Of a stretch of DNA of 64,000 nt, positions 27,307 through 37,177 are shown piece after piece. The notes under the pieces were generated by a model. It had not been told where the DNA came from, made no database searches, and saw only the letters and a program-made list of their open reading frames with translations. The stretch comes from Terriglobia bacterium (GTDB lineage: Bacteria; Acidobacteriota; Terriglobia; Bryobacterales; Bryobacteraceae). Position 1 is the stretch's first letter, and each line of letters begins with the position of its first letter. The stretch lies in contig JAIQFE010000011.1 in the NCBI GenBank assembly GCA_020073445.1, positions 62,001 to 126,000 on the forward strand, given 5' to 3'. The position numbers and the translations under genes were made by a program.

Positions 27307-29250
27307 CTACTTTTGCTGCCGCTGTTTCCGCCGCGCTTCGATCGAGTTAATGATCACCTGGAAACGCGGATCTTGACGGATGCTCGCGAGCCTCGGATCC
27401 CTGCGAAACCAATCCACCCGCTCGTCGCCGTTGCGATAGGCCCGTTCCAGCCATTCAATCGCCTTCGAACTGTCCTGCAGCACCGCGTAAAACTCCGCGG
27501 CTGCCAGCGTTGACGGAAACGCGGCGGCAGCGAACTTCAGCGTTTCCTGGTCCATTGTCTGAAGAGCCTCTTGGCGCTTACCCTGTACGGCAAGCAATAG
27601 GGCTCGGGCTTCGCGCCACATAAAATTACCCGCGAAGGCAGGCCGTTTCTCCTCCAGCAGCGCTTCCGCCTTTTCTAATTGACCGCTATCGAGGTAGGAC
27701 AAATTCAGCAGCGAGACACCACTGATGTTTAGAGGCGCCTGCTCCAGGATTCTTTGCTGCTCGAGAATGGCTCCCGGGAGGTCTCCCTCGGTCCGAAGAG
27801 TGTCGCTCAGGAACATGCGGGCCGGCATGAGCAGCGGCGCGCGGTCCAGGAGGCCCTGGGCCAATTCTTTGACCTGTGCGCGTTCTTCGTTTTGCCAGTG
27901 ATAAATCTCACGCCACAAGAGGGCTTCATCCGCCAGCGGATTCCGCACCAACGCCAGGTCTAGTTGCGCGGGCACCAGCTCCTTGCGGCCTTGCATCAGA
28001 TAGACCGCTGCCAGTGCGCTGTGAACATCGTCCAGGCCGGGTTCTTCCTGAGCGGCACGTCCCAGTTCCTCTTCGGCCCGATAGAGCAGGTTCGTATCGT
28101 TTACATAGCCGTTGAGAATCTCGATCGCGTAGTTGAATGCGTGGTATCGGAGCGCTTCCGCGAAGTGGGGATCAAGCGCCAGCGCCCGTTCGAGCAATTC
28201 CTGGGACTTCGGAATATCGTTCTGTCCCCGCTGAAATTGCATTGCCAGCGCGAAGTTGGCGTTAGCCTCCTGGTTCGATGACGGTTGGAAGGCTGTACCG
28301 GGGGGCTGCTTGCTTCGGGACACTTGCCACACAAGTCCCGCTGTCAAAACCACAATCGCAGCTGCCGCTGCCCACAACCAACGTTTCCCACGGTCTGTCC
28401 CGAACTTGTGGGCCGCGCCAGACGGCAAACCTTCGAGCTCCGACCTGATCTGAGCCGCGTTTTGGAACCGCTCTTCAGGTTTCTTGGCCAAACAGCGCTC
28501 GACGATCGCCCTTAGTCCGGAAGGCACACCTGCGGGAAGCGCTGGCGCCGGTTCGCGGAGGATCGCCGAACTCACCTCGAACATCGTCGGCCCGTTGAAT
28601 GGCCGCCGGCCGCTCAGCATTTCATAGAGGACCACTCCGAATGCCCACAGATCAGCGCGAGCATCCGCGGGCTGACCTTGCAGGATCTCGGGCGCCATGT
28701 AGTGAGGAGTGCCCACCACGGTTCCCGCGGCGGTCAACGACTCCAGCGTGAGGGTGTCGTCCGTTTCCGCAGCGGTCATTTGTTTGGCCAGCCCGAAATC
28801 CAGCACCTTTATATGCAGCCGGGCGTTCACCATGATGTTCCCCGGCTTGATGTCGCGGTGCAGGATGCCCTTGGAGTGCGCGGCTTCCAGAGCGTCCACT
28901 ATCTGTCTGGCCAGCGCCAGTGCTGCTGCGGTCTCCACGGGCTTCTTGCCGATATGGACACCAAGGGTTTCGCCCTCCAGCAGTTCCATCACCAGGAACG
29001 GCCGTCCGTCCGCTTCGCCCACGTCGTAAATTGCGCAGATGTTCGGATGATTCAGCGCCGAGGCCGCGCGCGCCTCGCGCTCGAATCGTTCCCAGGCGCC
29101 GCTGCGAGCAATCGTTTCCGTCAGGACCTTGATTGCAACCTCCCGGCGCAGGCGCGGGTCCCGCGCCCGATAAACCTCACCCATGCCGCCGGCGCCGATC
29201 GGTGCAAGGATTTCATAAAAACCGAGTTTGTCGCCGACAGAGAGCGGCAT
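27307..29250 (-). CDS. Membrane Ser/Thr protein kinase with extracytoplasmic TPR-like region
   Basis: 647 residues. The cytoplasmic Hanks-type kinase domain (about 8-275) has the P-loop IGAGGMGEVYRA, the VAIKVL lysine, HRDIKPGN catalytic loop, DFGLA and APE motifs. A single transmembrane helix (WLWAAAAAIVVLTAGLVW, about 296-313) follows. The rest, about 330 residues, is helical with TPR-like repeats (SQELLERALALDPHFAEALRYHAFN; repeats of ALALD type). This domain layout is frequent in Acidobacteriota. It probably senses an envelope signal; substrate unknown. No phosphatase gene lies adjacent. Confidence 0.9.
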   Translation of the reverse strand: MPLSVGDKLGFYEILAPIGAGGMGEVYRARDPRLRREVAIKVLTETIARSGAWERFEREARAASALNHPNICAIYDVGEADGRPFLVMELLEGETLGVHIGKKPVETAAALALARQIVDALEAAHSKGILHRDIKPGNIMVNARLHIKVLDFGLAKQMTAAETDDTLTLESLTAAGTVVGTPHYMAPEILQGQPADARADLWAFGVVLYEMLSGRRPFNGPTMFEVSSAILREPAPALPAGVPSGLRAIVERCLAKKPEERFQNAAQIRSELEGLPSGAAHKFGTDRGKRWLWAAAAAIVVLTAGLVWQVSRSKQPPGTAFQPSSNQEANANFALAMQFQRGQNDIPKSQELLERALALDPHFAEALRYHAFNYAIEILNGYVNDTNLLYRAEEELGRAAQEEPGLDDVHSALAAVYLMQGRKELVPAQLDLALVRNPLADEALLWREIYHWQNEERAQVKELAQGLLDRAPLLMPARMFLSDTLRTEGDLPGAILEQQRILEQAPLNISGVSLLNLSYLDSGQLEKAEALLEEKRPAFAGNFMWREARALLLAVQGKRQEALQTMDQETLKFAAAAFPSTLAAAEFYAVLQDSSKAIEWLERAYRNGDERVDWFRRDPRLASIRQDPRFQVIINSIEARRKQRQQK

Positions 29251-29682
29251 GTGAGTGAGTCAGCTAAGTTTACCCCATGAAGGAGGCGGATAGCGCCCGA
29301 ATTACGGCGTACCCGCAAGCTATCTGGCTTTCAGTCGCTGTCCGAAAGTCGGGTCCCAGGAACGCTGCAATTACTCTTGCCGGCTCCCCGGAGACCTGCG
29401 CAACTTTCGCAGTCTCAAGCTCCAAACGAATCTCTTCCCAATCCCATCAGACAGATGGACCTTTCGTCTCTCCTCGTCCGCCAATCTGGATGCTAAACCT
29501 TGAATTGGAACCCGCTCACAGCCTCGCGGGAATTGAACGCCGGAAGGAGCCATTGGAAACCGGTCATGAAAAGCCACACGCTTAAAATGCCCACCCTTGT
29601 AGTCTCAAGCACTTGTTGGGTTCGTTTTGTCGCTGGCGTTTTTTCGTGCCCCGCGGACCCGGCATGTTAGGATTTTGAGTTC
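29251..29682. other. 432-base intergenic region between kinase and RNB exonuclease genes
   Basis: Divergent control region. Short frames exist on both strands (29277-29585 plus; 29371-29577 minus), but neither has a recognisable motif or ribosome site and they shadow each other, so none is called. No palindrome resembling the local repeat families is present. Promoters for both flanking genes must lie here, but I see no strong consensus. Confidence 0.5.
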
Positions 29683-31140
29683 ATGTCTCAACCCTCCTTC
29701 GATCTTCGCGCCGCCGCGCACCAGGAAATGCTTACCGAAGGATTTCAGCCGGACTTTTCACCGGCCGTCGACCAGCAAGTCAAGGCACTGGAAGAGCGGA
29801 AAGGCCTGCCGAATGCCGATGGCATCCGCGACCTGCGGTCTTTGCTGTGGTCGTCCATCGATAACGATTCCTCGCGCGATCTGGATCAGGCTGAGGTGGC
29901 CGAGCGCGTGAACGGCGGGATCCGTGTGCTGGTTGCGATCGCCGACGTGGATACCGATGTGCCCATCGATTCTCCCATCGACAAGCATGCAGCGTATGAA
30001 ACGACGTCGGTGTACGCCGGTGTCAAAACCTTCCCCATGCTGCCGGAGGAACTCTCGACGGGCCTGACCTCGTTGAATGAGAATGCGGACCGGCTGGCGG
30101 TGGTGGTCGAGTTGGTGGTGGGTGCCGACGGGACGATATCTTCCCCATCCGTGTATCGGGCGCTGGTCCGTAACCAGGCGCAGTTGACGTATAACGGCGT
30201 CGGGCCGTGGCTGGAAGGGACCGCTGCGGTGCCTCCCAAAGTGGCCGCGTCCTCCGATCTGGCGGCGCAACTCAAACTGCAGGATGAGGCTGCACGGATT
30301 CTGCACGACGAGCGTTGCCGGATGGGCGCACTGAGCCTCGATCGCGTGGAAGCCGAGGCCGTGATCTCCGACGGCGAGGTGCAGGGTATCAACGCACGCA
30401 AAAAGAATCGCGCCAGTGAGCTAATCGAAAACTTCATGGTGGCCGCGAACGGCGTGATGGCTCGCGCGCTTCAGGACGCGAAGGTAAGCTCGATCCGGCG
30501 CGTGGTCAAGACGCCTGAGCGGTGGCCGCGCATCGTCGAACTGGCGGCGCAGCACGGCGGGAAACTTCCGGCGGAGCCGGATTCCGCAGCCCTCAACGAG
30601 TTCCTGCAAAAGAGAAAGGCGGCCGATCCGGATCACTACGCGGACGTTTCTCTGGCGGTGGTCAAGCTGATGGGGCCCGGCGAGTACGTGCTGGCGCGGA
30701 GCGGCGAAGATTCGCCCGGACACTTTGCGCTGGCCGCACATGACTACACCCATTCGACGGCTCCCAACCGGCGCTTTGCCGATACGGTGACGCAGCGGCT
30801 GATCAAGTCTGTTCTGGGCAAGCAGCCCTGTCCGTATTCGGATTCGCAACTGGATGTGATCGCCCAAAACTGCACGCTGAAAGAAGACGCCGCTCGCAAG
30901 GTAGAGCGGGTGATGGGCAAACGCATCGCGGCCGTGGCTCTCCGGCATCGAATCGGAGAAACCTTCAGCGCGATCGTGACCGGAGCGGGACCGAAAGGCG
31001 TGTTCGTGCGGGCGCTAGGGCCTCCTGTCGAGGGAATGCTGGTCCAAGGGCAGCAAGGCGCCGACGTGGGAGACCGTCTGCAGGTGAAACTGGTCGGCAC
31101 CGATCCGCGGCGCGGATATATCGACTTCGCGAAGGTCTAA
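29683..31140 (+). CDS. RNB-domain exoribonuclease (RNase II/R family)
   Basis: 485 residues, shorter than RNase II or R and lacking clear N-terminal cold-shock domains. The RNB catalytic region begins early: [25 protein letters not shown] (Asp ligands for magnesium) and [32 protein letters not shown] is the conserved C-terminal RNB motif. A C-terminal S1-like segment ([32 protein letters not shown]) completes the enzyme. Degrades RNA 3'-5'. Its TAA overlaps the stop codon of convergent ridA. Confidence 0.85.
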   Translation: MSQPSFDLRAAAHQEMLTEGFQPDFSPAVDQQVKALEERKGLPNADGIRDLRSLLWSSIDNDSSRDLDQAEVAERVNGGIRVLVAIADVDTDVPIDSPIDKHAAYETTSVYAGVKTFPMLPEELSTGLTSLNENADRLAVVVELVVGADGTISSPSVYRALVRNQAQLTYNGVGPWLEGTAAVPPKVAASSDLAAQLKLQDEAARILHDERCRMGALSLDRVEAEAVISDGEVQGINARKKNRASELIENFMVAANGVMARALQDAKVSSIRRVVKTPERWPRIVELAAQHGGKLPAEPDSAALNEFLQKRKAADPDHYADVSLAVVKLMGPGEYVLARSGEDSPGHFALAAHDYTHSTAPNRRFADTVTQRLIKSVLGKQPCPYSDSQLDVIAQNCTLKEDAARKVERVMGKRIAAVALRHRIGETFSAIVTGAGPKGVFVRALGPPVEGMLVQGQQGADVGDRLQVKLVGTDPRRGYIDFAKV

Positions 31141-31514
31141 TCGACGGTTGCGATGCAGTCGATTTCCACTCGGACGTCGCGCGGAAGCCGCGCGGCTTCC
31201 ACTGTGGCTCGCGCCGGCGGGCTGGCCGGAAAATAGCGCGCGTAGACTTCGTTCATCTGCGCGAACTCGCCCATGTCCTTCAGGTACACGGTGGTTTTGA
31301 CGACCTTCGTTAAGGACGACCCGCAGGCTTCGAGCACCGCCTTGAGGTTTTCGAGCACCCGCTCGGTCTGCCCGGCGATGTCCCCGTCCACGATCTTGCC
31401 GGTGGCGGGATCAAGCGGAATCTGGCCGCTCAGGAACGCAAAACCGTTGGACACGACGGCTTGGGAGTACGGCCCAATCGCTGCTGGAGCATTCGGAGTC
31501 GAGACGATTTTCAT
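31137..31514 (-). CDS. ridA: RidA enamine/imine deaminase
   Basis: 125 residues. Conserved: [25 protein letters not shown], and a C-terminal [23 protein letters not shown] including the family's catalytic Arg. RidA hydrolyses reactive 2-aminoacrylate. It is translationally coupled to pyrD (4-base overlap) and convergent with the exonuclease gene (overlapping stops). Confidence 0.93.
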   Translation of the reverse strand: MKIVSTPNAPAAIGPYSQAVVSNGFAFLSGQIPLDPATGKIVDGDIAGQTERVLENLKAVLEACGSSLTKVVKTTVYLKDMGEFAQMNEVYARYFPASPPARATVEAARLPRDVRVEIDCIATVD

Positions 31515-32434
31515 AACTTGAGAGTCCCAATGATTTTGCTGACGTGGTCGATGCCTTCCTGTTGCAGGAACTCATCCAGCTCGCGGGCGATGCGCACGGG
31601 AGCCGAAGGATCCCAGAAATTGGCCGTGCCGACTTCAACGGCGGACGCGCCCGCGATGAGGAATTCGGCCGCGTCGAGGCCGTTTGAGATCCCACCTAAC
31701 CCCACCACGGGTATCTTGACCGATCGAGCGGCTTCGTAAACCATTCGCAGGGCGATGGGTTTAATCGCCGGGCCCGACAATCCCCCGAATCCAGCACCCA
31801 GGCGCGATTTCCGCGTCTTGGGATCGATCGCCAAGGCGACGAACGTGTTCACCAGCGACAACGCGTCCGCACCAGACTCCTCGGCAGCTTTCGCCAGGGG
31901 TTCGATCCGCGCGACGTTCGGAGAAAGTTTCACTATCAGAGGCCGCCGGGCGATCTTCCGCACCGCGCCGATCACTTCGGCCAGCAAGGCCGGGTCGCTA
32001 GAAAAGAAGATCCCTCCGTGCTTGGTGTTGGGACACGAGACGTTGAGCTCGTAGGCGGCGACGCCTTCGGCATCTTCGAGCACCCGAACGACTTCGAGAT
32101 AGTCTTCAATGGCGTAGCCGAATACGTTGGCAAAGATGGTAACGCCCGCGGTGCCGGCCGTGCGCAATTGAGGCAACTTTTCGGCGACGAAGGCCCGGAC
32201 GCCGATGTTCTGCAAGCCGATGGAGTTAATCATGCCGGCCTGAGTCTCCCAGACGCGGGGAGGCGGGTTGCCGTCCATGGGCTCGCGCGAAAGACCCTTG
32301 ACCACGATGCCGCCGACAGCGGAAAGGTCCACCAAATCCTTCAGCTCGACGCCGTAGGCGTATGTGCCCGACGCTGCCAGAACCGGGGTCTTAAGAGGAA
32401 TGCCGCACAGCGAAGTAGCCAGGCGGGAAGACAT
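31511..32434 (-). CDS. pyrD: Dihydroorotate dehydrogenase, class 1B type catalytic subunit
   Basis: 307 residues oxidising dihydroorotate to orotate in pyrimidine synthesis. Landmarks: [21 protein letters not shown] at the start, [14 protein letters not shown] with the catalytic Cys of class 1 enzymes, LIVKLSPNV, and [29 protein letters not shown] near the C-terminus. A Cys base marks class 1. Class 1B usually needs a PyrK electron-transfer subunit, which is not in the window. It forms an operon with ridA. Confidence 0.92.
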   Translation of the reverse strand: MSSRLATSLCGIPLKTPVLAASGTYAYGVELKDLVDLSAVGGIVVKGLSREPMDGNPPPRVWETQAGMINSIGLQNIGVRAFVAEKLPQLRTAGTAGVTIFANVFGYAIEDYLEVVRVLEDAEGVAAYELNVSCPNTKHGGIFFSSDPALLAEVIGAVRKIARRPLIVKLSPNVARIEPLAKAAEESGADALSLVNTFVALAIDPKTRKSRLGAGFGGLSGPAIKPIALRMVYEAARSVKIPVVGLGGISNGLDAAEFLIAGASAVEVGTANFWDPSAPVRIARELDEFLQQEGIDHVSKIIGTLKL

Positions 32435-32548
32435 TTTGTTACAGAGTAGCAGGGTAGCCCGAAGGTTCTGTGGCTAGTTGGCAAAAAGACGGAGTACTAA
32501 GGTCTTCGACCGATGGCCGGGTCCCTTAGAAGGGCGGAACATTAGAGT

Positions 32549-34468
32549 GTGGGAAAGCCTCGCATAGGCAAGCTTCGCTCGCTGTCGTCGAAGTACTCGG
32601 CGTTCACGTCGATCCTGCTGCTTTGGGTGGTGGCGACGAGCCTCTGGTGGGACATCCACCTCCACACGTTCGACTGGACCAAGGGAATCATCCTGTGCGG
32701 AATCGTGCTGGGAGTGGCGGCGGCCATTTCGCGCTTCACGAATCGCCTGCTGGCGAGGCCGCTGACGTTGCTCGAAGCCGGTATCACTTCGGTACGCGAA
32801 GGACGCTTGGAGCCCATTCGAGTCAGCCGGACCGGCGACGAGATCGAGTACCTGGGAGAGAGCTTCAACCGGATGATCACGGCCTTGGCTTCCTCTCAGG
32901 AGGAAATCCGGCAGTACCAGGAGTTGCTCGAAGAGCGCATCCGGCAGCGCACTCAGGAACTGGAAAAGGCCATGCACGGAGCGCTGGCGGCCAGCCAGGC
33001 GAAGAGCGAGTTTCTGGCGAACATTTCCCATGAACTGCGGACGCCGATGAACGGCCTGCTGGGCATGCTGGATCTGGTTCTCGACAGCCCCGTGGCCGGC
33101 GAGCAGCGGGAGCAGGTGGAGATCGCGCAACGCTGCGCCTATTCGCTCCTGGATCTGCTGAACGACATTCTCGATCTCTCTAAGATCGAGGCGGGCCGCA
33201 TGATCCTGGAAAAGGTACCGTTCGATCTGCGCTCGGTGGCCGAGGACTGCGTGCGCGCGCAAGGGGCCAAGGCGCAACAGAAGGGCATCGATCTCCGCTT
33301 CCAATTCGTCGGCGAGGTGACCAACGTAACCGGAGATCCGCTGCGGCTGCGTCAGATCGTCGCGAACCTGCTTTCGAACGCCATCAAGTTTACCGAGAAG
33401 GGCTGGGTCAGCGTGCGCCAAGCCGTTTCGGAAGGCGCGGATGGAAAACTCAGCATGGTGCTTGACGTGGTCGACACAGGGGCGGGCATTCCAGCTGAAA
33501 AGGTTCCGCTGATTTTCGAAAAATTCACGCAGGCCGATTCCAGTATCAGCCGAAAGTATGGAGGAACCGGCCTGGGGCTGGCCATCACGAAGAGGCTGGT
33601 GGAGCTGCAGGGAGGACAGATCCGCGTGGAAAGCCGGGTAGGACGAGGGAGTACGTTTACCGTGGAAATACCTTTTGAGACAGCGCCGGCGGTGGAGGCC
33701 ACCGTGGAGCCTCGGCTGGAACAACGAATCGCCGCGCCGGCCGCAAAACAGGCAAGGCTGCTTTTAGTGGAAGACAACGCCGTCAACCAGCGCGTGGTTC
33801 TGGCGATGCTCCGGAAGAAGAACTATGCGATCGACGTGGCCAACAACGGGCAGGAAGCGTTGGACAAGCTGGAGCGCGCTACCGAACCGTACAACCTGAT
33901 TCTGATGGACGTCCAGATGCCGGTCCTGGATGGGCTCGAAACCACGAAGGCTATCCGCCGCAACAACAACTGGGATTATCTGCCGATCATCGCCATGACG
34001 GCCCACGCCATGATCGGAGATCGCGAGCGCTGCCTGCAAGCGGGCATGAACGCCTATATCTCCAAGCCGGTCCAGCAGGCCGGTTTGATCGCCGTGATCG
34101 AACAGTACCTGGCGTCCGGAACGGGCCAGTTCGCGATACCGAAAGCGAGTGGCGTGGAACGAATTCTGACCGACAAGCTGATGCAGCAGGATCGGGCCCT
34201 GGTCAGCGAAATGCTGCGCCTCTTCATGGAAGTTGCGCCGGAGCGGCTGGAGAAGCTCGAAACAGCGGCGGCTCGCGGAGACGCGCAGACACTTTCGGAT
34301 GAAGCCAAGCGAATCGGGGCGGCCGCCGAGCACATCATGTCCACGAATCTGGGCCAACTGGCCCGGAGCATCGGAGAAGCGGCTGCGCAAGGCGACTTCG
34401 GCGCGGTCAAAGCGGACGTAGAGGCTCTGCGGCGGGAGATCCAGTCGCTGGAATCGCTGACGACCTGA
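32549..34468 (+). CDS. Hybrid histidine kinase (two helices, HAMP, HisKA, HATPase, REC, degenerate HPt)
   Basis: 639 residues. Two membrane helices (about 19-36 and 44-63) with a short external loop are followed by a HAMP-like segment to about 116. A coiled coil (to 150) leads to HisKA with the phosphoacceptor in NISHELRTPMNG (His161). The ATPase domain shows NLLSNAIKFT and GGTGLGLAI. The receiver domain begins LLLVEDNAVNQ and has Asp454 in LILMDVQMPVLDG. The final about 90 residues look like an HPt domain, but the position expected for the phosphoacceptor His is Ala (about residue 586, EAKRIGAAAE). No sizeable periplasmic sensor exists, so it senses within the membrane or by partners. Start GTG; the 3' end overlaps the convergent decarboxylase by 62 bases. 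Confidence 0.88.
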   Translation: MGKPRIGKLRSLSSKYSAFTSILLLWVVATSLWWDIHLHTFDWTKGIILCGIVLGVAAAISRFTNRLLARPLTLLEAGITSVREGRLEPIRVSRTGDEIEYLGESFNRMITALASSQEEIRQYQELLEERIRQRTQELEKAMHGALAASQAKSEFLANISHELRTPMNGLLGMLDLVLDSPVAGEQREQVEIAQRCAYSLLDLLNDILDLSKIEAGRMILEKVPFDLRSVAEDCVRAQGAKAQQKGIDLRFQFVGEVTNVTGDPLRLRQIVANLLSNAIKFTEKGWVSVRQAVSEGADGKLSMVLDVVDTGAGIPAEKVPLIFEKFTQADSSISRKYGGTGLGLAITKRLVELQGGQIRVESRVGRGSTFTVEIPFETAPAVEATVEPRLEQRIAAPAAKQARLLLVEDNAVNQRVVLAMLRKKNYAIDVANNGQEALDKLERATEPYNLILMDVQMPVLDGLETTKAIRRNNNWDYLPIIAMTAHAMIGDRERCLQAGMNAYISKPVQQAGLIAVIEQYLASGTGQFAIPKASGVERILTDKLMQQDRALVSEMLRLFMEVAPERLEKLETAAARGDAQTLSDEAKRIGAAAEHIMSTNLGQLARSIGEAAAQGDFGAVKADVEALRREIQSLESLTT

Positions 34469-35843
34469 TCCATTCCCACGTCTGACGAACGTCGTCCCCG
34501 GTAGTGGCCACATTGCCGATCGCGAGACGCAATACGAATTTCCCATGCAGCGTGGTCCCGGACAGGAACGCGCGGCCGCTGGAGTTGATACGTTCGAGCA
34601 GATCGCGATTGTCCTGATCTGACCCCAAGTAGCGAAAGCACACCAGAGAAAACAGAACGGGCGCGGCGACTTCGAATCGCGGATCGGCGGAGATACTCTG
34701 CGCGAGATGTTGCGCCATTTCCATGTGGCCGCGCAGAATCCGGATGATTCCTTCGCGGCCGAAATACCGCAGCACAAACCACAGCTTTAGAGATCGGAAA
34801 CGCCTGCCCAGCGCCAGGCTGTATTCCGAGAGATTGACGGCGCGGTCCTGTTCGGGCGCTTGAAGATAGGGAGGCGCCTCTTCAAGCGACAGCATGCGTC
34901 GCATGACGTCTTTTCTGCGAGTAAAAAGAACACTCAGATCCACCGGCGTGAAGAGCCACTTGTGAGGGTTGACCACGAGCGAATCAGCCTGCGCCGCTCC
35001 GTCGAGGATGTGTCGGTGCTCTTCGAGCAATGCGGCGGATCCGGCATAGGCGGCGTCGACGTGAAACCAGAGCTTGTGGCGCCGCGCGATCTCGCCGATT
35101 TCTGCCACGGGATCGATGCTGGTAGTCGACGTGGTGCCCGCGGTCGCGACCACGCAGAAGGGCTTCCGCCCGGCTGCAAGGTCGGCTTCGATCATCGCGG
35201 CGAGGGCATCCGGGCGCATGCGGAATTCGTCATCGGAGGGAACGTGACGGATGTTGTCGAGGCCGATACCGGCCGCCAGAGCGCCGCGGTCGATGGACGA
35301 ATGCGCGTGCTCGGACGCATAGAGCACGAGCTCAGGATGTTTTCCAGTGCGGTGCGCGTCCGGGGCCGCGAGGTCGCGCGCGGCCAGAATCGCGTGCAAG
35401 CTTCCGGTGGAAGCGGTGTCGTGAATGATGCCGAAGAAGTCGTCGGGCAAACCGAGCCACTGCCGGAGCCAGCCGAGCGTTACTTGCTCGAGTTCGGTGG
35501 CCGCGGGCGACGTCTTCCACAGCATGTGGTTGACATTGAGCGCAGCCGCGAGCATTTCGCCCAGGATGCCGGGTCCCGAAGCGGAGATCGAGAAGTAAGC
35601 GAAGAAGCGCGGATGGTTCCAGTGAGTGATGCCGGGGACGATCAGGTTCCGGAAATCGGCCAGAATCGCATCCATGGATTCGCCTTTTTCCGGGCCCGCG
35701 GCAGGCAGGGCATCCACGAGCGCGCCGGGTTGCACATCGGGCAGCACGGGAAGATCGCGTATGTCGCGCAGATAGTCGGCGATCCAATCCACAACTTCGT
35801 GGCCCGCGGCGCGGAATTCTTCGGGAGACATTTCAGAAGGCAT
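34407..35843 (-). CDS. PLP-dependent aromatic-L-amino-acid decarboxylase family protein
   Basis: About 478 residues of group II PLP decarboxylases. Conserved: VVDWIADYLRDIRDLPVLPDVQPG, THWNHPRFFAYF, the cofactor His/Ala region, HVDAAYAGSAALLEE (Asp binding the pyridine nitrogen) and NPHKWLFTPVD with the Schiff-base Lys. Decarboxylates aromatic amino acids (dopa, tyrosine, tryptophan types) or an amine-pathway substrate; specificity cannot be set by sequence. ATG 35843 (MPSEMSPEEF) is preferred; a TTG at 35873 lies in the adjacent palindromic repeat. Convergent overlap with the histidine kinase gene. Confidence 0.88.
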   Translation of the reverse strand: MPSEMSPEEFRAAGHEVVDWIADYLRDIRDLPVLPDVQPGALVDALPAAGPEKGESMDAILADFRNLIVPGITHWNHPRFFAYFSISASGPGILGEMLAAALNVNHMLWKTSPAATELEQVTLGWLRQWLGLPDDFFGIIHDTASTGSLHAILAARDLAAPDAHRTGKHPELVLYASEHAHSSIDRGALAAGIGLDNIRHVPSDDEFRMRPDALAAMIEADLAAGRKPFCVVATAGTTSTTSIDPVAEIGEIARRHKLWFHVDAAYAGSAALLEEHRHILDGAAQADSLVVNPHKWLFTPVDLSVLFTRRKDVMRRMLSLEEAPPYLQAPEQDRAVNLSEYSLALGRRFRSLKLWFVLRYFGREGIIRILRGHMEMAQHLAQSISADPRFEVAAPVLFSLVCFRYLGSDQDNRDLLERINSSGRAFLSGTTLHGKFVLRLAIGNVATTGDDVRQTWEWIRSSAIPATGSPAAEPLRPL

Positions 35844-35850
35844 AGCAGGG

Positions 35851-35939
35851 AAAAAATGGGGACAGCCAGCCAATTTCGGGGTCCTGATGCGGACAAAGCG
35901 GCGTTCGTTCTTCGAAATTGGAGGCAGTCCCCATTTTTA
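35851..35939. repeat. 89-bp imperfect inverted repeat (mobile-palindrome type)
   Basis: The arms start with a run of A's then TGGGGACxGCC and CCAATTTCG and mirror one another: 35851-35877 and 35913-35939. The centre (about 35 bases) is unrelated. The repeat lies between the 5' end of the decarboxylase gene and the 3' end of the ACT-domain gene, so it separates two minus-strand genes. It differs from the 80-bp REPIN family although both begin with a GGGGACAG-like word. Confidence 0.7.
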
Positions 35940-36593
35940 GAAAACGCGGCGCGTGAGGCGCTCGACGGTGAATTTGGCGGTATCGGCGACCGCCATCACG
36001 GTCATCACGCCGGCTTGAACCGGATCGGTGACCACCAGATCGGCGGCATCGGGAACGCTTCCGGCCATGTTGAGGCTGACGACCAGGAGACCGTGTGCGC
36101 GGACCTCCCGCACGGCGATTTCGATTTCGCCGCCCATGAGCGATCCGGCCAGCACCAACGCCTTTACGCGCGGTAGGCGTCCGGCGGCCCGAACGGCATC
36201 GGCCAGCGGCTGCTCGCCGACCAGCGGAATGGTATCGACCGAGATATGTTCGCCGCGAATGTTGTGCCGGTCGGCCTCCGCGATTGCCCCCAGCGCCACC
36301 TGGCCCACCTGTGCACCGCCGCCCACGATGATGATGCGCTTGCCGAAGATCTTCTGCATGGTCTGGACCAGCGCCACGCGATGGACCACCGGCAGGGCTC
36401 GGAGACCCTGCAAAAGCTTCTCTGGGTCGCCCGGAACGTCGATCTCGAAATAGGTGACGGTCTCCGGAGATTTCTCCTCCACGATTTCGATGCTCAAGAT
36501 GTTGCCCTGCTCCTGCGCGATGACGCCGCTCAGCTGGTGCAGCACGCCGGGGCCGGGATCGGCGCCCACTTCTACTCCGATTCGCTGCGACAC
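35937..36593 (-). CDS. ACT-domain regulatory protein (ACT plus DUF5612-like)
   Basis: 218 residues. An N-terminal ACT domain (VEVGADPGPGVLHQLSGVIAQEQGNILSIEIVEEKSPETVTYFEIDV) is followed by a P-loop-free nucleotide-fold region, IIIVGGGAQVGQVALGAIAEADRHN, resembling the ACT-DUF5612 proteins otherwise known mostly from archaea. Such ACT proteins are taken to bind amino acids allosterically. The GTG start lies 2 bases after the kdsC stop, so the two genes are cotranscribed; the last gene of the FGGY-kdsC-ACT unit. The function in this operon is unknown. Confidence 0.75.
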   Translation of the reverse strand: MSQRIGVEVGADPGPGVLHQLSGVIAQEQGNILSIEIVEEKSPETVTYFEIDVPGDPEKLLQGLRALPVVHRVALVQTMQKIFGKRIIIVGGGAQVGQVALGAIAEADRHNIRGEHISVDTIPLVGEQPLADAVRAAGRLPRVKALVLAGSLMGGEIEIAVREVRAHGLLVVSLNMAGSVPDAADLVVTDPVQAGVMTVMAVADTAKFTVERLTRRVF

Positions 36594-36595
36594 TC

Positions 36596-37177
36596 TTAGT
36601 CCACCTCGTATTTCTTCAAGATATCCGACCAGCGGCCCTGAGCCTGGAGGAGCAGCTCGGCGACCTCGCGAATTGCGCCCTGGCCACCCGATGCCGTGGT
36701 GACGTAATGAGCGGAGCGCCTGACCTCCGGCCGCGCGTTGGCGGTGGCAATGGCCAGGCCCACGCGGCGCATGACGACGACGTCGGTAAGATCGTCGCCG
36801 GCGTATGCGGTTTCCTCCGCCGGGATGCCGCTCTTCGCGAGAATCTCCTGGAGAATCGGGATTTTCTCGATGTGGCCCTGGTAGACGTAGGTCATCTTGA
36901 CCTGGCGGGCTCGCTCGACGGTGGCGGGCGAGACACGTCCGCTGATGACGCCGGTGTCGATGCCGTTCCAGGAGAGCCACTGCAACGCGATGCCGTCCTG
37001 CGAATCGAAAGCCTTGGTCTCGAACATGGTCCCGTCGGGCGCGGGAACGTTGATCAGGCGGCCGTCGGTGAGAACGCCGTCGACATCCATGAGCAGGAGT
37101 TTGATGCGGGAGGCGCGCAACCGCACCTCGTCTTGGATGAGGTCATCCTGGGTTGTATGAGGGGTAGAGGCGTTCAT
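36596..37177 (-). CDS. kdsC: KDO-8-phosphate phosphatase (HAD C0)
   Basis: 193 residues. C0-type HAD phosphatase without a cap: LLMDVDGVLTDG (catalytic Asp pair), VISGRVSPATVERARQV (motif II), and a C-terminal AYAGDDLTDVVVMRRVGLAIATANARPEV (motif IV). KdsC dephosphorylates KDO-8-P for lipopolysaccharide; a YrbI/CMP-sialate phosphatase is the alternative. Start at ATG 37177, overlapping the FGGY kinase 3' end by 35 bases. It is odd that kdsA and kdsB are not nearby. Confidence 0.85.
   Translation of the reverse strand: MNASTPHTTQDDLIQDEVRLRASRIKLLLMDVDGVLTDGRLINVPAPDGTMFETKAFDSQDGIALQWLSWNGIDTGVISGRVSPATVERARQVKMTYVYQGHIEKIPILQEILAKSGIPAEETAYAGDDLTDVVVMRRVGLAIATANARPEVRRSAHYVTTASGGQGAIREVAELLLQAQGRWSDILKKYEVD

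Noticed and set aside
29277-29585. 102-codon frame in the kinase-RNB intergenic region
   Set aside because: No motif or ribosome site, low-complexity Ser/Pro composition, competing frame on the opposite strand.
35844-35873. Longer N-terminus of the decarboxylase from TTG 35873
   Set aside because: Those codons lie in the palindromic repeat and are not part of the family's N-terminus.
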